Of a stretch of 50,400 nt of DNA, positions 11,272-23,800 are shown piece by piece. Positions within the stretch are counted from its first letter, which is position 1, and each line of letters opens with the position of its first letter. A program made the position numbers and the translations under genes. The DNA lies in contig CAIIXF020000806.1 of NCBI GenBank assembly GCA_903813345.2, positions 1 through 50,400 of the forward strand, read 5' to 3'. Source of the stretch: Owenia fusiformis (lineage: Eukaryota; Annelida; Polychaeta; Sabellida; Oweniidae). The notes beneath the pieces are model-generated. The model saw nothing but the letters and a program-made list of their open reading frames with translations. It made no database searches and was not told the origin of the DNA.

Positions 11272-12097
11272 GAAACGCTCCGTCGATTTAGACCACAATT
11301 TTAGAAACGCTCTTACCTTTTTGTTTTGATATCATTTTCAGATTATTAGAGAAGAGTTCCGAATCGAATCTATCTCTCAAAAACGTGTTGTACTTGTTAG
11401 GCAAATTGAAACATTTGAACCTGGTGGTGCTAAACGTGCAACTAGCTGATTAAAGCCTATACACTAGATGATGTCATGCCTACATATGTGCTAAATCATA
11501 AAACTATAGAAAAAAACGAAAAGTTATATGTGAATTAATCTTTCTTCTATTGATGCCAAGGGGTATAATAGATCTTTTCTTTCTCTTCCTGAAAAGAAAA
11601 GGCAAGCTATATATTTCCTTAACAGATCTAGACTACCGGAGCGTTTCCAATTCACTGTGTTAACCAGATCGGAGCGTTTCTTGAATATGAGAATGTCATC
11701 ATTTTAAGACTGGATTTTCGGTCATCAAATCACTATTACGATAATGTATGGTGCGTTGAAGCATTGGAATTTGACTAAAATATACGTTGGTGCTCTAATC
11801 TTGGCTCAACTAATCACATGTATCGACAAAAGGGGTTTTGACCGGTAGAATGACAAATACGTTTTTGAATTTTGATAACTATACTGCTTCGTACAGCTCT
11901 TCCTAATTGCTTCAAACGTCAACAGCCAGCCACGTATAACATGAATATCACACCCATCGAATGGTATACTCGAAATATGTAACTCACACCTCTTATTCCC
12001 ATTATTGGGGAAATTGTCAGACGGCTCATCATTCCCGCCAGACAGTTTTCCTACTCCGGAGCGTTTCTTTGTTTAATTTCAGTAATGAAACGCTCCG
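11272..12097. repeat. Cluster of five CGGAGCGTTTC motifs
   Basis: Exact copies of the 11-mer are at 11637, 11670 and 12057 (plus) and at 11272 and 12087 (minus), with a sixth partial at about 11304. The pair at 12057 and 12087 forms a hairpin with a 19-bp loop. No gene is recognised around them. Confidence 0.7.
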
Positions 12098-12744
12098 TCG
12101 TGCATGTAGGATCGTTTGGGTTATACACCGTGAAATATATACTGAAAAAGCACTCAAAAAGGACAAAATTTGATTGGTTTATATTTTCTCACTATGCATT
12201 TCGTGTAGCTATTTGCGTGACCCGAAAGTTCTAAATCAAACTAATTACTAATTATTGTTTTTACACCCGCACGCTAAATAAAACAATGACAACATCGGAA
12301 GTATTCTTCTTTGTCATTGCTTTAATAGTCTGTATACCGAGTTTTTAATCAATAAAAGATTGTACAATGAACAACAAAATTCGGAAACGAGTACTGTAGA
12401 TTTGCTTTCGGACCACTGAACAGAGTGACCTAGATAATAGCGACGCTTCTTCTTTGGTCTACTGCTTCTTTTCGTCATAGCTTGATTGAACTTTATCAGA
12501 AATCTCGAAACTTGATTACACTTGCTTTCAAAATATTTGCTCTTTCCAAATATCATGGAGTTGATTGCAATTATGTTCGATGAAAAATCAAACTGCTATC
12601 AAAAGGCTTATTATTATATGGGTTAAAAGTTTTTTAGGATTATCAATACCATGCACGTTTCCTTGGTTCCCATGATACTACAAGATGACACTACAAGTAT
12701 AACCATAATAATCATTAATCAAAGTACCATTGATCTGCCTGTGT

Positions 12745-12843
12745 GATAACATTTTGTTGCAGATGCCGAACGCCGAACACCAACCGCCAAGCATCGTTCA
12801 CAAAAAAGTTGGAGACAAATGTCTCTACTTGTGGTGGTGACAT
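12745..12843 (-). mobile_element. Fragment of the ATGTCACCACC Helentron-like family (5' end)
   Basis: On the minus strand it starts ATGTCACCACCACAAG and continues with gtctccaacttttttgtg and ggcggttggtgttcgg, matching copies at 28461 and 32041. It stops before the tandem-repeat core. Confidence 0.65.
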
Positions 12844-13138
12844 AGATATAAGACCCCAAACCCATCCCAAACAGTTCCTAGATCTATAATGGAGATAAAA
12901 CCTTAGTTGAATATTCAAATTGAACCAGTAAAACAGATGTAAATTAAGTTCCCTTCTTGAAGTTTCACAAGATCATGAAGCCTGAACAGTTGATTTCACT
13001 CTTTATCAAAAGTCATGGATGATTGCTGTTGGATAGGAATGAAATGAATAAAAAAAAACTAGCCTATTGAATGTCTGTGCGAATGGTATCAAATAATTTA
13101 GAGTTCTCAAAGTTGCTTTTCCACTTACTTAGTAACCT

Positions 13139-13440
13139 ATGGCGGATCCGGGGGGGGGGGCATGGGGCCAGCCCCCCCCCCCCCCCCCCCTAAGTTGGGA
13201 CCAGAAAAAAAGAAAAATTGGGCTCAAAAAATTTTGGGCCAAAAAAGGCCTTCAGGCACCAAAAAGTGGGCCTTTATGGTCATTACTAGGCATTCTAAGG
13301 TCTTATTTTTTTAATTTCAGGCCAAATTTTGAAGAAAATGGGCCTAAAGTTTTCAAAATTTGGGCCCACTTTTCGGTTTTAGGGGCCCAAAATTATTTTC
13401 CGCGCAAGCGCGGAAGTTTTTTTCACTGGTAACTCACTTT
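13139..13440 (+). repeat. G/C-run repeat, probable short transposon relic
   Basis: A run of G, ggccag, then a run of about 20 C is followed by short imperfect repeats containing gggcc and aaaaat/tttgggcc. The related region 13727-13815 also pairs a G run with a C run. The Gly/Pro-rich frame here is low complexity and is not a gene. Confidence 0.45.
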
Positions 13441-13837
13441 AATCCATAATCACATATCAATACAGGCTCATTTCCTCTGGCCACCATATCATTGCAATGT
13501 AATGACGGAAAATGGTCGCTGGATTAAGTAATCAAACGTCTCAATTAGTTGAGCGTTTGTTTTTGTTGAATGTTACTAGAAAACAAGGCGTAATTCTGAT
13601 TTTGATATTATTGCAATGCACATAAAGCACATAAAGCATAGTTCTATGCATGTGAGGAATCTACATGCATAGTTCATTTGATAGAGGGAAGGGGTGGCGT
13701 AAACAATTTCTGACTGCCAAGTAATAGAAACGGATCAGGCCCAAGGGGGGGGGGGGTAAAACCACACCCCCTTGAAGAAAAGTTTCTGACGGGGCTGAGC
13801 CCCCCCCCCCTCGGCAAAAGCAGATTATGAATAATGT

Positions 13838-14420
13838 AGCCAGTCCATGTTAGTTTCTCGGAGATATCTTTGAAGAATTCCCAACTTATCAAGACAGATA
13901 ACAATATTAAATGTAGATGGCAAAATAAACGCGTAAAATAAACCCATCATGCATGTGACTTGTCAACGAAATAAAAACAAAGAAACAAACATAAAAACCT
14001 ATGCTCATTAATTAAGGGGAAAATCAGATTTAGCAAGCAAACTCCGAGACTTAACAAGAATTTTTGAATATTTTTTGCTTATATCATTCCGATCCTTGTC
14101 ATGTTTATTTTTAAAAATTTGAAAGGAATAATTGATCGGTTAGTTGTCACTTGTACATTTTGCTTGCAATTTGTCACCCCTATTAAAAGATCTGGTTCTG
14201 CCTTTATCAGTCAAATTTCATAGTTGTCAAATAAAAAATCCCCTTGGCAAGAAGGCCACAGCTTATACTTTAAAGAAAGTAGTCGGTCCATGATAGTGTC
14301 TGGGAGTTGTCTCTGAAGAATTCTCAACATATCAAGATACGGCTGATAATATAAAATGTAGATGGCAAAATAAAACGGCATGCCCCTCTAAACATATGCT
14401 CATTAATTAATATGGTTACA
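13838..14420 (+). repeat. Direct duplication, copies about 450 bp apart
   Basis: The block 13838-13930 (gaagaattcccaacttatca, aaatgtagatggcaaaataa) is repeated at about 14285-14375 with scattered differences. Both are followed by tatgctcattaattaa (about 14001 and 14395). This is an old local duplication of non-coding DNA. Confidence 0.7.
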
Positions 14421-14929
14421 AGCAAAAAAGGATATAAAAAGGATATATAAAAGGATTTAAATGGTTGCAACGCATTATCTATTTTAACAGAAATCAAGAT
14501 AGTAACTCATGCAACAAAACGGAAAATGGTTTAGAAAATAAATCAATGAGATCAACGTTATACAATGATGGAAACAAATCAGATAGTAAAAAGTCTTATT
14601 CTAATTTAATTCCTAAATCAAGTCTCAACCCTCCAGACACTGGTGACATTTGAACGCATTTTATCTAATTTAAATTAGAATTCAAATTAGACTTTATCTA
14701 ATTTAAACAATCAAATCAAATCAAAAGTAAAACATGCAAACAGGTATAACTGCTTATTTGATCTAATATCCGAGGAAATGTGCGTCCGGGGTGTGTGACG
14801 CTTATTACCAGTCCTACATCGCCGCTGAACACCCTGAAAAGAAATCTGCTTATGATAAGTTATTCTTTTTATACCATGGTCAGAGCAATATCTCAGTATT
14901 CAATAGCAAGTGATAAATCATATATTTAG

Positions 14930-15215
14930 AATATGGATGATATTGGGATTAGAGGGATGATATGGATATCAACCCGGGTATTTTAAAAAATTTCATTTTT
15001 CAAAAACAAATTTTTTAATTTTTTCAAACATTTTCTCTCATTCAAAAGAGGATTTTAGATATATTTTGCTCTTGATCATGGTATAAGGTCGTTATTCACC
15101 TGTCGGGATGATATTGAGAATATCCCTCGGATGATATCAATATTTCCCTCTGTCACTGCGTTCCCTCGGGATATATTCATATCATGTGATATTCCCCATA
15201 TGAAATCCCTCCTGG
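14930..15215. repeat. Cluster of GGATGATAT / ATATCCCTC motifs in both orientations
   Basis: Repeated short elements such as ggatgatat, gatatcaa and ttccctcgggatat give a partly palindromic region. It has no coding potential. Confidence 0.45.
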
Positions 15216-15239
15216 TGATTAACTTCTTTGTATATACTT

Positions 15240-16150
15240 TCAACTAAAACAATGAAACAGAAACACAATGCATGCCAAACATTATCTATTGTTATATTAT
15301 GGTTATTTCATAGTTTGCACTTGTATTCAGCAACTGTGTTTCTCAAACCAAATATGGGATAAACCTTTTTAGGGTTATCACGTCAGACTTAACACGTCGC
15401 TTGAGGCAAGATGCATAAACTATATAATTCCACGGCTATAACTTGAAGAACGCCATTGTTGTGTCTGTACCCCTTTAGGATGGGCCGTATATTGTTCTTG
15501 TGTGTATCCTACCCACGGGAACCTACAAAACAGAAAAATATATAATTACATTATCAAAAGGGGAAGTCCCGTCTATATAAATCCCTAGATTGAAGTCGTT
15601 GAAACATCCCCATATTCTGATATTTGCAACAAAAGAATGGTAAACCAAAGTCAGTAGTAGTTGTACCTTATGCATGAATTGTAGCTTTTGGGAAAGATGA
15701 TAAAACGCAAAATATAATTTAAATACTTGGTGAAGTCAGGCATTCATGATCTAACAAGAAATTTAGGGAAGGCGTTGATTATAATTAAACGTAAAAGCAA
15801 AAGTTGACCATTGCATCTCGGTGGTTATCATGACAAATGAATGTTCATTCGAAGACTTCATTTTGCAAATTTGACCCAAAATCACACGAAAAATGGTCAG
15901 AATTATGAAAAACTGCATGATTTTGAAAGAGTTTTTGGCCGGGGGGGGGTTGCCTAAAATAAGTGAAACTTTGAGAACCCACGGGAGTACATGTAATTAC
16001 TCGCTGTAGAAGTTAAATGCACGCGAGGAAATGTTTTTTTATTTGTGATACTCCCTAGATTTGCTTGTTGTGAATCAATAGAGTAAGAACGATACGTTTT
16101 GGATGTAAATAATATTAAAAGTTATTGAATGATTTGAAGTGCAATACAGG
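15240..16150. other. Intergenic, no gene seen
   Basis: Mostly unremarkable AT-rich DNA. A segment near 15880-15970 with a G run (gacccaaaatcac, ttttggccggggg) resembles 27117-27240. Confidence 0.45.
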
Positions 16151-16152
16151 AT

Positions 16153-16226
16153 ATATTCTGCTCGAGAAATTCCGTATTGGAACGAGACGAAGTCGAGTGC
16201 CAATACAGAATATCGAGACAGAATAT
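16153..16226. repeat. Short hairpin, arms about 27 bp
   Basis: atattctgctcgagaaattc ... gtattgg on the left pairs with ccaatacagaatat ... gacagaatat on the right, around a 19-bp loop. Function unknown. Confidence 0.6.
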
Positions 16227-16789
16227 CATAATGTAGTTATTAAATTCACACGTTTGGTGTATTTGATATTGCCGAAATTATGTACAAGGGGTCTGTTGCA
16301 ATTTCACAATTTCAAGCTGTAATCGGCCCTTGTGCCCGGGAGTAGAAATAAACTATATCTATGACAACATATTTCATGTCACTAAATTTAAACCCCTTAT
16401 TTATGGAAAATACTTTACATTGTTCTTACTATGGATGTTATATAGGATTTAATTCGAATTTGAAATCCGGAATTTTTAGTACTTTAAAAAGATGAATTAA
16501 ATATGGATGTTCTTTGTACAGTTTGTGCATTTACAGGATGTTGTGTACGTAGAAACAGAGAGGCTAGCTACATGTACACGTATTTTAGAGAACTTGTACG
16601 TGAACCCTGTCCCTCCCTCAATTTATTTTTTTACCATCGGGAAGCTATCGTTCCGAGCTAAACCATGGTGTTATTTATTAAGAATTCCGACGACAAATTG
16701 CAGAATTATAGACCGATTAATGCAGTTTCTCAAATGGCTTGTTTAGAGCCAGAAAAGTGGATTCAGACTGCAACATGGTTGCTATATTG

Positions 16790-17400
16790 CTCTGGGTTTT
16801 ACGAAGCTTTAAAAGGGACATTTTTTCATTTCTATTTTTGAAAATCATAATTAACTTTTAAAAACTCACAAAATACTTATTGAAAATTTAAAAACTTTAA
16901 TAAAAATAAAAATAGTTTTTTAAAATCATAATTAACTTATAAAAACTCACATAATACTTATTGAAAATTTAAAAACTTAAATAAAAATGTAAATAGTTTT
17001 TTAAAATCATAAATAACTTTTGAAAACTCGCAAAACACTTATTTAAAATTCAAAAACTTTAATAAAAATTGAAGTAACTTTTGTAATTTGAAAATTTAAT
17101 TTTTTAATTTCAAAATATATATAAAAAAATTAAATAAATTGATTTAAAAATCAATTTAAAGATTTAAAAACACTTTTAGAAAATCCTTAAAACTTTAGAC
17201 TCTATTTTAGGATTTCAAAAATCAAATATGTAAATGTAAAATGATTTATAGAAATTATAATAATTTTTTAGAAATATTTTTGCAATTTTTTTTTGCAAAA
17301 CTGATTTTGGAAATTCATAAGTCAGTTCAGATTTTTAGATAAGTCTGAAATTTTTTAAAAGTCTTCTGTAAAGGAAAACTTTATGTGGCGTGTCACGGTT
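16790..17400 (+). repeat. AT-rich repeat also found upstream of the transposase
   Basis: It starts with acgaagctttaaaagggaca, contains about three units (about 108 bp each) of an A/T-rich repeat including aacttataaaaactcaca, and ends agtcttctgtaaagga then gcgtgtca. The same succession lies inverted at 44886-45490, directly upstream of the transposase first exon. It may be a deleted, non-autonomous relative or a solo end of that transposon. Confidence 0.7.
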
Positions 17401-17444
17401 GAAATTAACGGAAGTGAAGGAAGCGGGAATTGTCAAGCAGAAAA
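17383..17444 (+). other. Speculative upstream exon
   Basis: An ATG at 17383 opens 20 codons (MWRVTVEING...) ending at a good donor, AA|GTGAGT. Spliced to 20778 it would not keep the HECT gene's frame, so at most it is a 5' untranslated exon. Weak evidence. Confidence 0.15.
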
Positions 17445-17767
17445 GTGAGTATATGTAGGCCTAGTTGTCTATACTAGTGGACTATCTTTTATATATTTTA
17501 CCTTTGTAAGGCAATCTGTTTGTTCAAAATAACGTAGATGTTGCACTTTACAGATAAACCATTCAAAAGCCAGACATGACGTGAACCACGTGTGCATCAC
17601 CCCCCCTCAGACCGGCCTGGACAAAAATTCATTCAAAATCATGCAGTTTTTCAACAATTTAGAACTCAGTTCAAGTGATTTTTGGCCAAAGTTGATCACC
17701 CTGATTTTTTTTAATGGGATGGTTAGCTAGAGCAGGGGTTTCACTGACTGAATACTAGACACAGGGC

Positions 17768-19032
17768 CAGGGCTCCTAGCCTGGGGTGTTCACTGTATAT
17801 AAACCTTGACGGGGGGGATCCTCGGCTCATGTGGGGTCCCTTTTTTGACATTTGGTATGGCAATGGACCCAATTTTTAGGATCTGGAATGAGAATGCCCC
17901 CTAAATTATGATTTGAGGTATGGCAATGGTCAGATTTTTCCACTCCTGGTATGAGAATGGTCATGGAAAATACATTGCCTCTCACTTGTGTATGGCATTG
18001 GTCTAGTAGTTACACATATCCTTAATTATCCCAACGAACGAAGTTCTGTAGGGATATAGTGAAGCCCTCCGTCTGTCAGTCCGTCCGTCCGTCCGTCCGG
18101 AAGATAACTCAAATACCAGTTGACGGATTTTCTTCATATTTGGTGGAACGATGTATATTGGTGAATAGTTTTACCCAAAAAAAAATTTTCCATGATGGCC
18201 GCCGCTTTAAAAATGACTAGACTTTTTCGTAAAAATCATGAATTTTTCATTCGAAACCAAAGTAATAAATATTTTTGTTTGAAATTTTGGTAGTATATTC
18301 ACAACATCTATTTATTTCACATATATTCCTTGTTTTTCATGCTGACCCCCTGGGGCCGTGTATGGGGGGTCAGGAAAACAGAAATATTCGTTAATTTTGA
18401 GGTATTTCTGAAGTATAGCTTTATTATACTCAAATGAAAGGCAATTTAGAGTTGATTGTATCTTTTTTCAGATTCAGACCTCGTGAAATTCAAAATGGCC
18501 GCCTAATGTTGGATTTCGCAATAATTTTGCGATCCCTTCAAAGTATGCCTATATTATACTCAAATTGAAGGAATTTTAGAGTAGATCACAATTATGGTAT
18601 TATTTTTCAGATTTGTACCTCAGAAAATTCAAAATGGCTGCCTTTCAGGAATTCGCAATCATAAAATCTAAATTTTTCAATTCTATGACTGATTGGAATT
18701 AATTTGGTAATTGATATATTGTTCGTTGGGATTTGCTACTTCGCGGAGTTGCAGTTTTCTAGTTTGAGGTTGTTTTGGATCGTTTTCCTCAAAGATCTGC
18801 CTTCTTCTCGGGGCTTTAGACATTTTAAATGGCCTTAGTCTTACATCTGGACATGTGGTATGGCAATGGTCTTATATTTGGACATTTGGTGTGCTTTGGG
18901 GCATTATTTTTGTCAGTATGGGAACACATTGAAATTTAACAGATTGGTATGGGAACATATTGATCATATTTGAGGGTTCAGCCTAGGAACCCGCTGAATT
19001 TTGTATACAGTGAACCTCCCGGGCCTAGGGCA
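17768..19032. mobile_element. TIR element interrupted by a Helitron
   Basis: Inverted ends of about 60 bp pair about 17768-17827 with about 18975-19035 (ctagcctggggtgttcactg against the complement of cagtgaacctcccgggccta). Without the nested Helitron (18029-18762) the element is about 530 bp, non-coding, with repeated tatggcaatggtc motifs. Target duplication and superfamily were not determined. Confidence 0.65.
18029..18762 (+). mobile_element. Non-autonomous Helitron, copy 1
   Basis: It starts TCCCAACGAACGAAGTTC after an A and ends in CTAG before a T, the Helitron insertion signature. A short stem-loop (gctacttcgcggagttgc) lies just before CTAG. The 5' terminus reappears inverted immediately inside the stem-loop (gttcgttggga), as in Helitron2/Helentron asymmetric terminal repeats. 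A (GTCC)n microsatellite lies at about 18068-18100. It encodes no Rep/helicase. Confidence 0.8.
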
Positions 19033-19221
19033 CTCCCCCCAGTTTTCCGTGAGTTAAAATACTGAATTCTGCAAGTGAAATTAGTGAATTCTGCAAAGAA
19101 AAAAGCCAATTCTGCTGGAATTCTGCGGGGTTCCTCTGAGTTTTTTTTGTGAAAAATAAGACATGGATAATAGGCTAAGAGTTAATGACCCGCTATCAAA
19201 CATGTGAGAAATGAAAGTACC

Positions 19222-19230
19222 AGATCTTCG

Positions 19231-19271
<41 letters not shown>

Positions 19272-19278
19272 TCTTCGA
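19222..19278. repeat. Poly(A) tract flanked by a 9-10 bp direct repeat
   Basis: 39 consecutive A (about 19231-19269) are flanked by agatcttcg (19222-19230) and the same word again (19269-19277). This is what an insertion of only a poly(A) tail, with a target duplication, would look like. Confidence 0.7.
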
Positions 19279-19805
19279 TCGTTTTCATTGCAAATTCAGT
19301 TTAAAATCAACACGTAATCGCGTGGCGTTATATGTGGCACGATCACAGGAATTGTAAATCTTATCCAAATATGACATTGGGTCTGAAAAAAGAATGTCTG
19401 ATTGAATATTTTCCAAAATATTTTGTCTTGCGTTGCCTTTGCCTATAGACACATTTCACCATGCAGCATATCAGTGCACCAGTAGGTGTTACCCCAGGAC
19501 CGGGTGAATATCATACTGGTGACCTATACACAACAAATGCGTTATTGTTGATTATTTCATGCACTGCTGTCATGTAAAAATACTCTGTTCGGATTGGCTG
19601 GAATCTGACACACTTTGCCTAGCTATGTGTGAATTGATGATTAAGTGAGTTGAATGAATTGATATAATTTACCGGTGATTAGGCAAAATTTACATTTGCC
19701 ATGTAAAGTATAATTGACTGGCTATGATGACAATGTACCATATATTTTGAAATGACCAATGACATTTATACTTTAATTTATGGTACTAATACATGCTTGG
19801 AAGGA
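19270..19805. other. Intergenic, no gene seen
   Basis: No convincing feature. Confidence 0.4.
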
Positions 19806-19811
19806 TGTACC

Positions 19812-20750
19812 ATTCTCGGTAGTTTAGAAAATACATCACTAATAAAATGCATTTTGGGGTTCCTGAAGGGTAAATACAACATATACAATTTTAAATTACC
19901 AATTTTTATTCACATTTTCTAAAATACTAGTAAACATGCAGTATAAGCAGCATAGGCCTGGAAGCATGCATAAAAATAGAGTAGAATACACCATGACCAT
20001 GCAGTAAAGCTTTGTTACGTAACCAATTATCACACTCAAGTAAGATTGAGTCTGATCGACCCTTTGTTCAACTTTTGTGCATACTGTATACACATTAATT
20101 AAATTTTACACAGACCATCATTAGCTTTAATTCACAAACAAATACCGTGAATTAATACAAACTCCCTCCATTTTGAATTCTATCTGGACCTGCAGCCATC
20201 TTGTTTTGGCAATACCATGGATGCCAATTACGACCAATTACATTTGAATTTCGAATGATTTAGGGTTTTACTGATACCAGAAGTTAAATCAATCATTTAG
20301 ATGATTGCCGGTAAAATTGTAAATGTGGCTAGAATCTAATAAAGCCGTTTATTTAATTTGGTAAATCCCAATCTGGAAGTTCAGGATTTTCCATGACACA
20401 AATAAGAAACTTTATCTCCAATGACATTTAAACTTTAAATTAGCTCGATTTGTGACAACCACATCTGCTGACATTATTTTATTTTAAGATATTAAACCGT
20501 TTGAATTAAAACGTCCAGAATAAGTGATTAAATTTGCAAAGTTTTTCACGATTTCAATCGGGGGCCCCCTCAGATTTCGAAACAGGGTTTTCTCGTCTAT
20601 GGTCCTAAATAATGCAAAGAAATAGTGAGCATATTCGCATATATGTGGAAATGTGATTAGAAATAGGTAAATTGTGCATGCTGCAATTATCCTACGGGAG
20701 CCCCATCATGCATTTTATTGGTGATGTATTTTCTAAACTACCACTATTCT
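19812..20750. mobile_element. TIR element next to the first coding exon of the HECT gene
   Basis: About 90 bp of the left end (ggtagtttagaaaatacatc, aataaaatgcat...gggg) is repeated inverted at about 20660-20750. The interior is non-coding. The right end lies about 28 bp before the 20778 splice acceptor. No transposase fragment was recognised. Confidence 0.65.
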
Positions 20751-20779
20751 CAGATTAATGAAATTTTTGTTTTACAGAC

Positions 20780-20897
20780 ATGTTTTGCACTGGCTGTGGG
20801 AAACCAGCTGTGGGAAACTTTTGCTGTCACTGTGGTGTAAAATGCCAACCAACACCAAATACCAGTCCAGGCACTAGTAGTGGTAGTGTGTCTTCAG
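20780..20897 (+). CDS. HECT gene coding exon 1: zinc ribbon
   Basis: The acceptor ttttgttttacag ends at 20777 and the start ATG is at 20780. Residues 1-39 begin MFCTGCGKPAVGNFCCHCG, a zinc ribbon with Cys3/6/15/18, then a Thr/Ser/Gly/Pro linker. The donor TCAG|GTATTT leaves phase 1. Reading continues into the intron for a while, but that part is not coding. Confidence 0.85.
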
Positions 20898-23800
20898 GTA
20901 TTTATTATTTATTTGGATATACAGGTACACTGTACACTTTTAACAGTAGCACTTTTATAATTTGTATAGAAGTATTTGTTTATAATCAATGTCAAATGAG
21001 TGTATTATTTTGCACCATTCACCAGTTTGGAGTAATTGGGGGTTTGGGTACTTTGAACCATCTTTGCTCAAGTACTTTTTAAATGGCTGTGTACTCTGTG
21101 TAATTATTTACCATAATTAAACTAATGGAGTATTAGTTTCACATTATGCTGCACTGGAATTACCCAGATGCAAGTAGGTAGTAATAACTAGTAACCAGTT
21201 TCACCACCAGGTGGCTAATTCGGCGTAAATAGCATGGCAGGTATAGCAGAAAGTGCCCTTAAACTTAAATATCCATCTGTTCTGGTCGAATAATTTTCAT
21301 ATAACCCTTATGTATCTGATAGTTATACAAATGAAAAAAATGTCAAGTAAAGCAAAATATTATCTGTCCACTATCTGTCCACTAAATGAAAAGACATCAT
21401 TCACTTTTTGTGATTTTATAACATGGGCTCTATGGGGAATCTCCCCGACCTAGAAGTCACATTTTCAAAGAAAATTAAATTTTGAAAGTTGATTAACTGT
21501 TTTTGTTACCACATGTAGATTTCAATATGGTATCACATCGACTGAATTTTGAATATTTAATGATGTAAATCAAGATTATTTCTACTTGCATGTAGGCTAA
21601 TAGGTTACATGCTTCCGAAAGTGGACTAGTCATATTAACAAATACTGAATTACATGACTATTACATATTTTGCACCAGTATGGAGTATTTAGGATTTTGA
21701 GTATGTACTTTAAATCTGTGTGTTTGAGATGTTTAAAATATATCACATTACACCTACTGATCAACATGTAAAGTGGTGTTACATATATGTAATATTACCT
21801 GTACCATCTATGTTGTCTCCTTGTAGTAGAACTGGGACAAGGTAAATTCCTTTGTCTGTGTTTTGAATTCTTCTATCTTTGTTTGGACTTTTGTAATGCT
21901 TTTTAACTTATCCTAACTAACTTATGACCTATATTTAAATGTGCACATTGACTGAATCTATATCATATCCTTTGAAAAGAACTAAATTCTATCTGAGTTA
22001 TAATTTCATAAAATACCATAGCATCAATTCATAACTTTGATGTTCATTCTATAAAAACTTGGGCTCAACTGCCAGCTATTTGGCTTCTGTAGCATAGTTA
22101 GCCCTTTTTAAAAACGTGTATCCTTGAAATAACATAGCAATCAAGCAATTCCGCCCTTGCAATAGATTTTCTTACTTATTTATATTACATGTTAAATTCA
22201 AGAAATGTGCTCCAGCTATCTATTTATCAACATGCTGCAACAGCTGCTCTGAAATTGGGTTACATGCTTCCAAAAGTGAACTGGTCATGTAAATTAATGT
22301 TAAATATTTGAATTATTTTGCACCAGTATGGAGTATTTAGGGTTCTGAGTATGTTTGAGATGTTTAAGAGATATAATCAGATCTAGTGTTACATATTGAA
22401 AGGGAAACTGATCATGTAAATTGATGTGAAATATTTTGCACCAGTTCGGAACTTGAGGGTTGTGAGTACTTCAATTCACCATCACTTAGATACTCTGTAC
22501 ATTGCCACACGCTCCAGATATGATAGATATCTGTTACCATCATAAGACTAATGATCATTGGTAACACATTAAACTGCTCTGAAATTAGATTACATGCTTC
22601 CAAAAGTGAACTGATCATGTAAACAAATGTTAAAATATGTGATCTATTTTGCACCAGTATGGAGTATTTAGGTTTCTGAGTGTTTACTTTAAATCATTTC
22701 ATTTGAGATCTTTAAAATATATTACTGCTGTAATCAGGTAATAACTTGAACTGATTGTGCTATTACCAACATGTATATGTTTACAATATTACATCAATAC
22801 TAGTTGATTTTCTAGCGAATATACCAATGGCTAATCTGATACAATCCTTCAACCCTATGATTTAAAAATTGTTATGCATACCAAAGTGAACTGATCATGT
22901 ATGTTTTAAATACAAGAAGTATTTTGCACCAGTTTGGAGTATTCAAGGTTGCGAGTACTTTAAATTGCTTAAGAGGTCAGGTCAATGTTTCAGTGTGCGT
23001 CAAAAAACGTAATTAATTATGTAAGGGGGGAGGGTGTAAATCCCTGTTATGACACCACCAAAAAGTGTTGACATATTGTTATGGTCTCCGTTTTTTTGTG
23101 ATGGCGGTTGGTGGTTGGAGTCTGTAACAGATTCTTACAACTTCCAATAACTTAACAAATACTGTTTAGACTGACTTAAATTGTTTTCTAAATCATATAC
23201 AAGTTCTCAGAAGTTCAAATCTGACTTTAGATTTGAGATTTGACCTTCAATAAAGTTCTTAATGTCAAAAAGGTCTTTTTTTAACTTGCTTCAAAATTTC
23301 AAAGTCATCTACAAGACCTCAGAAGCTCAAATCTGACTTAAGATTTCAGATTTGACCTTCAATGACCTTCCCAAGGTCAAAACGGTCTTTTTTCAACTTG
23401 CTTTAAATTAACCAATTTTTTAGGTGGTGACATTTTGCCATGTTAATGCCTTGTTTAATTAGGTGACAGACATTGATTTCAGAGTTTCATCTTCTGCAAT
23501 GGTATGATCATTTAATATACAACAGATATGATAGAGAATTTGATATGTGTTTATAGCAGAAGCAGATATTGTGTGCTGGGGTTGTACTTGTACACTGCAT
23601 GCAAATCAACATTTTGATTCTTTAACACTGTACACGAAACAACATTTTGACTTTTGTGAGAAGGGGGAGGGGGGTTAAAACCTTGCTAAATCAATTACGT
23701 TTTTTGACGAACAGTGAAATATTGACCTAACCCAACAACACTATTTACATGGCCAAGTGCTCCTGCTATTTACTTAATATCAATCAAATAAAGAAAATAA

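Noticed and set aside
13139-13432. Gly/Pro-rich 97-codon frame
   Set aside because: Homopolymer G and C runs and a short repeat produce it; no domain.
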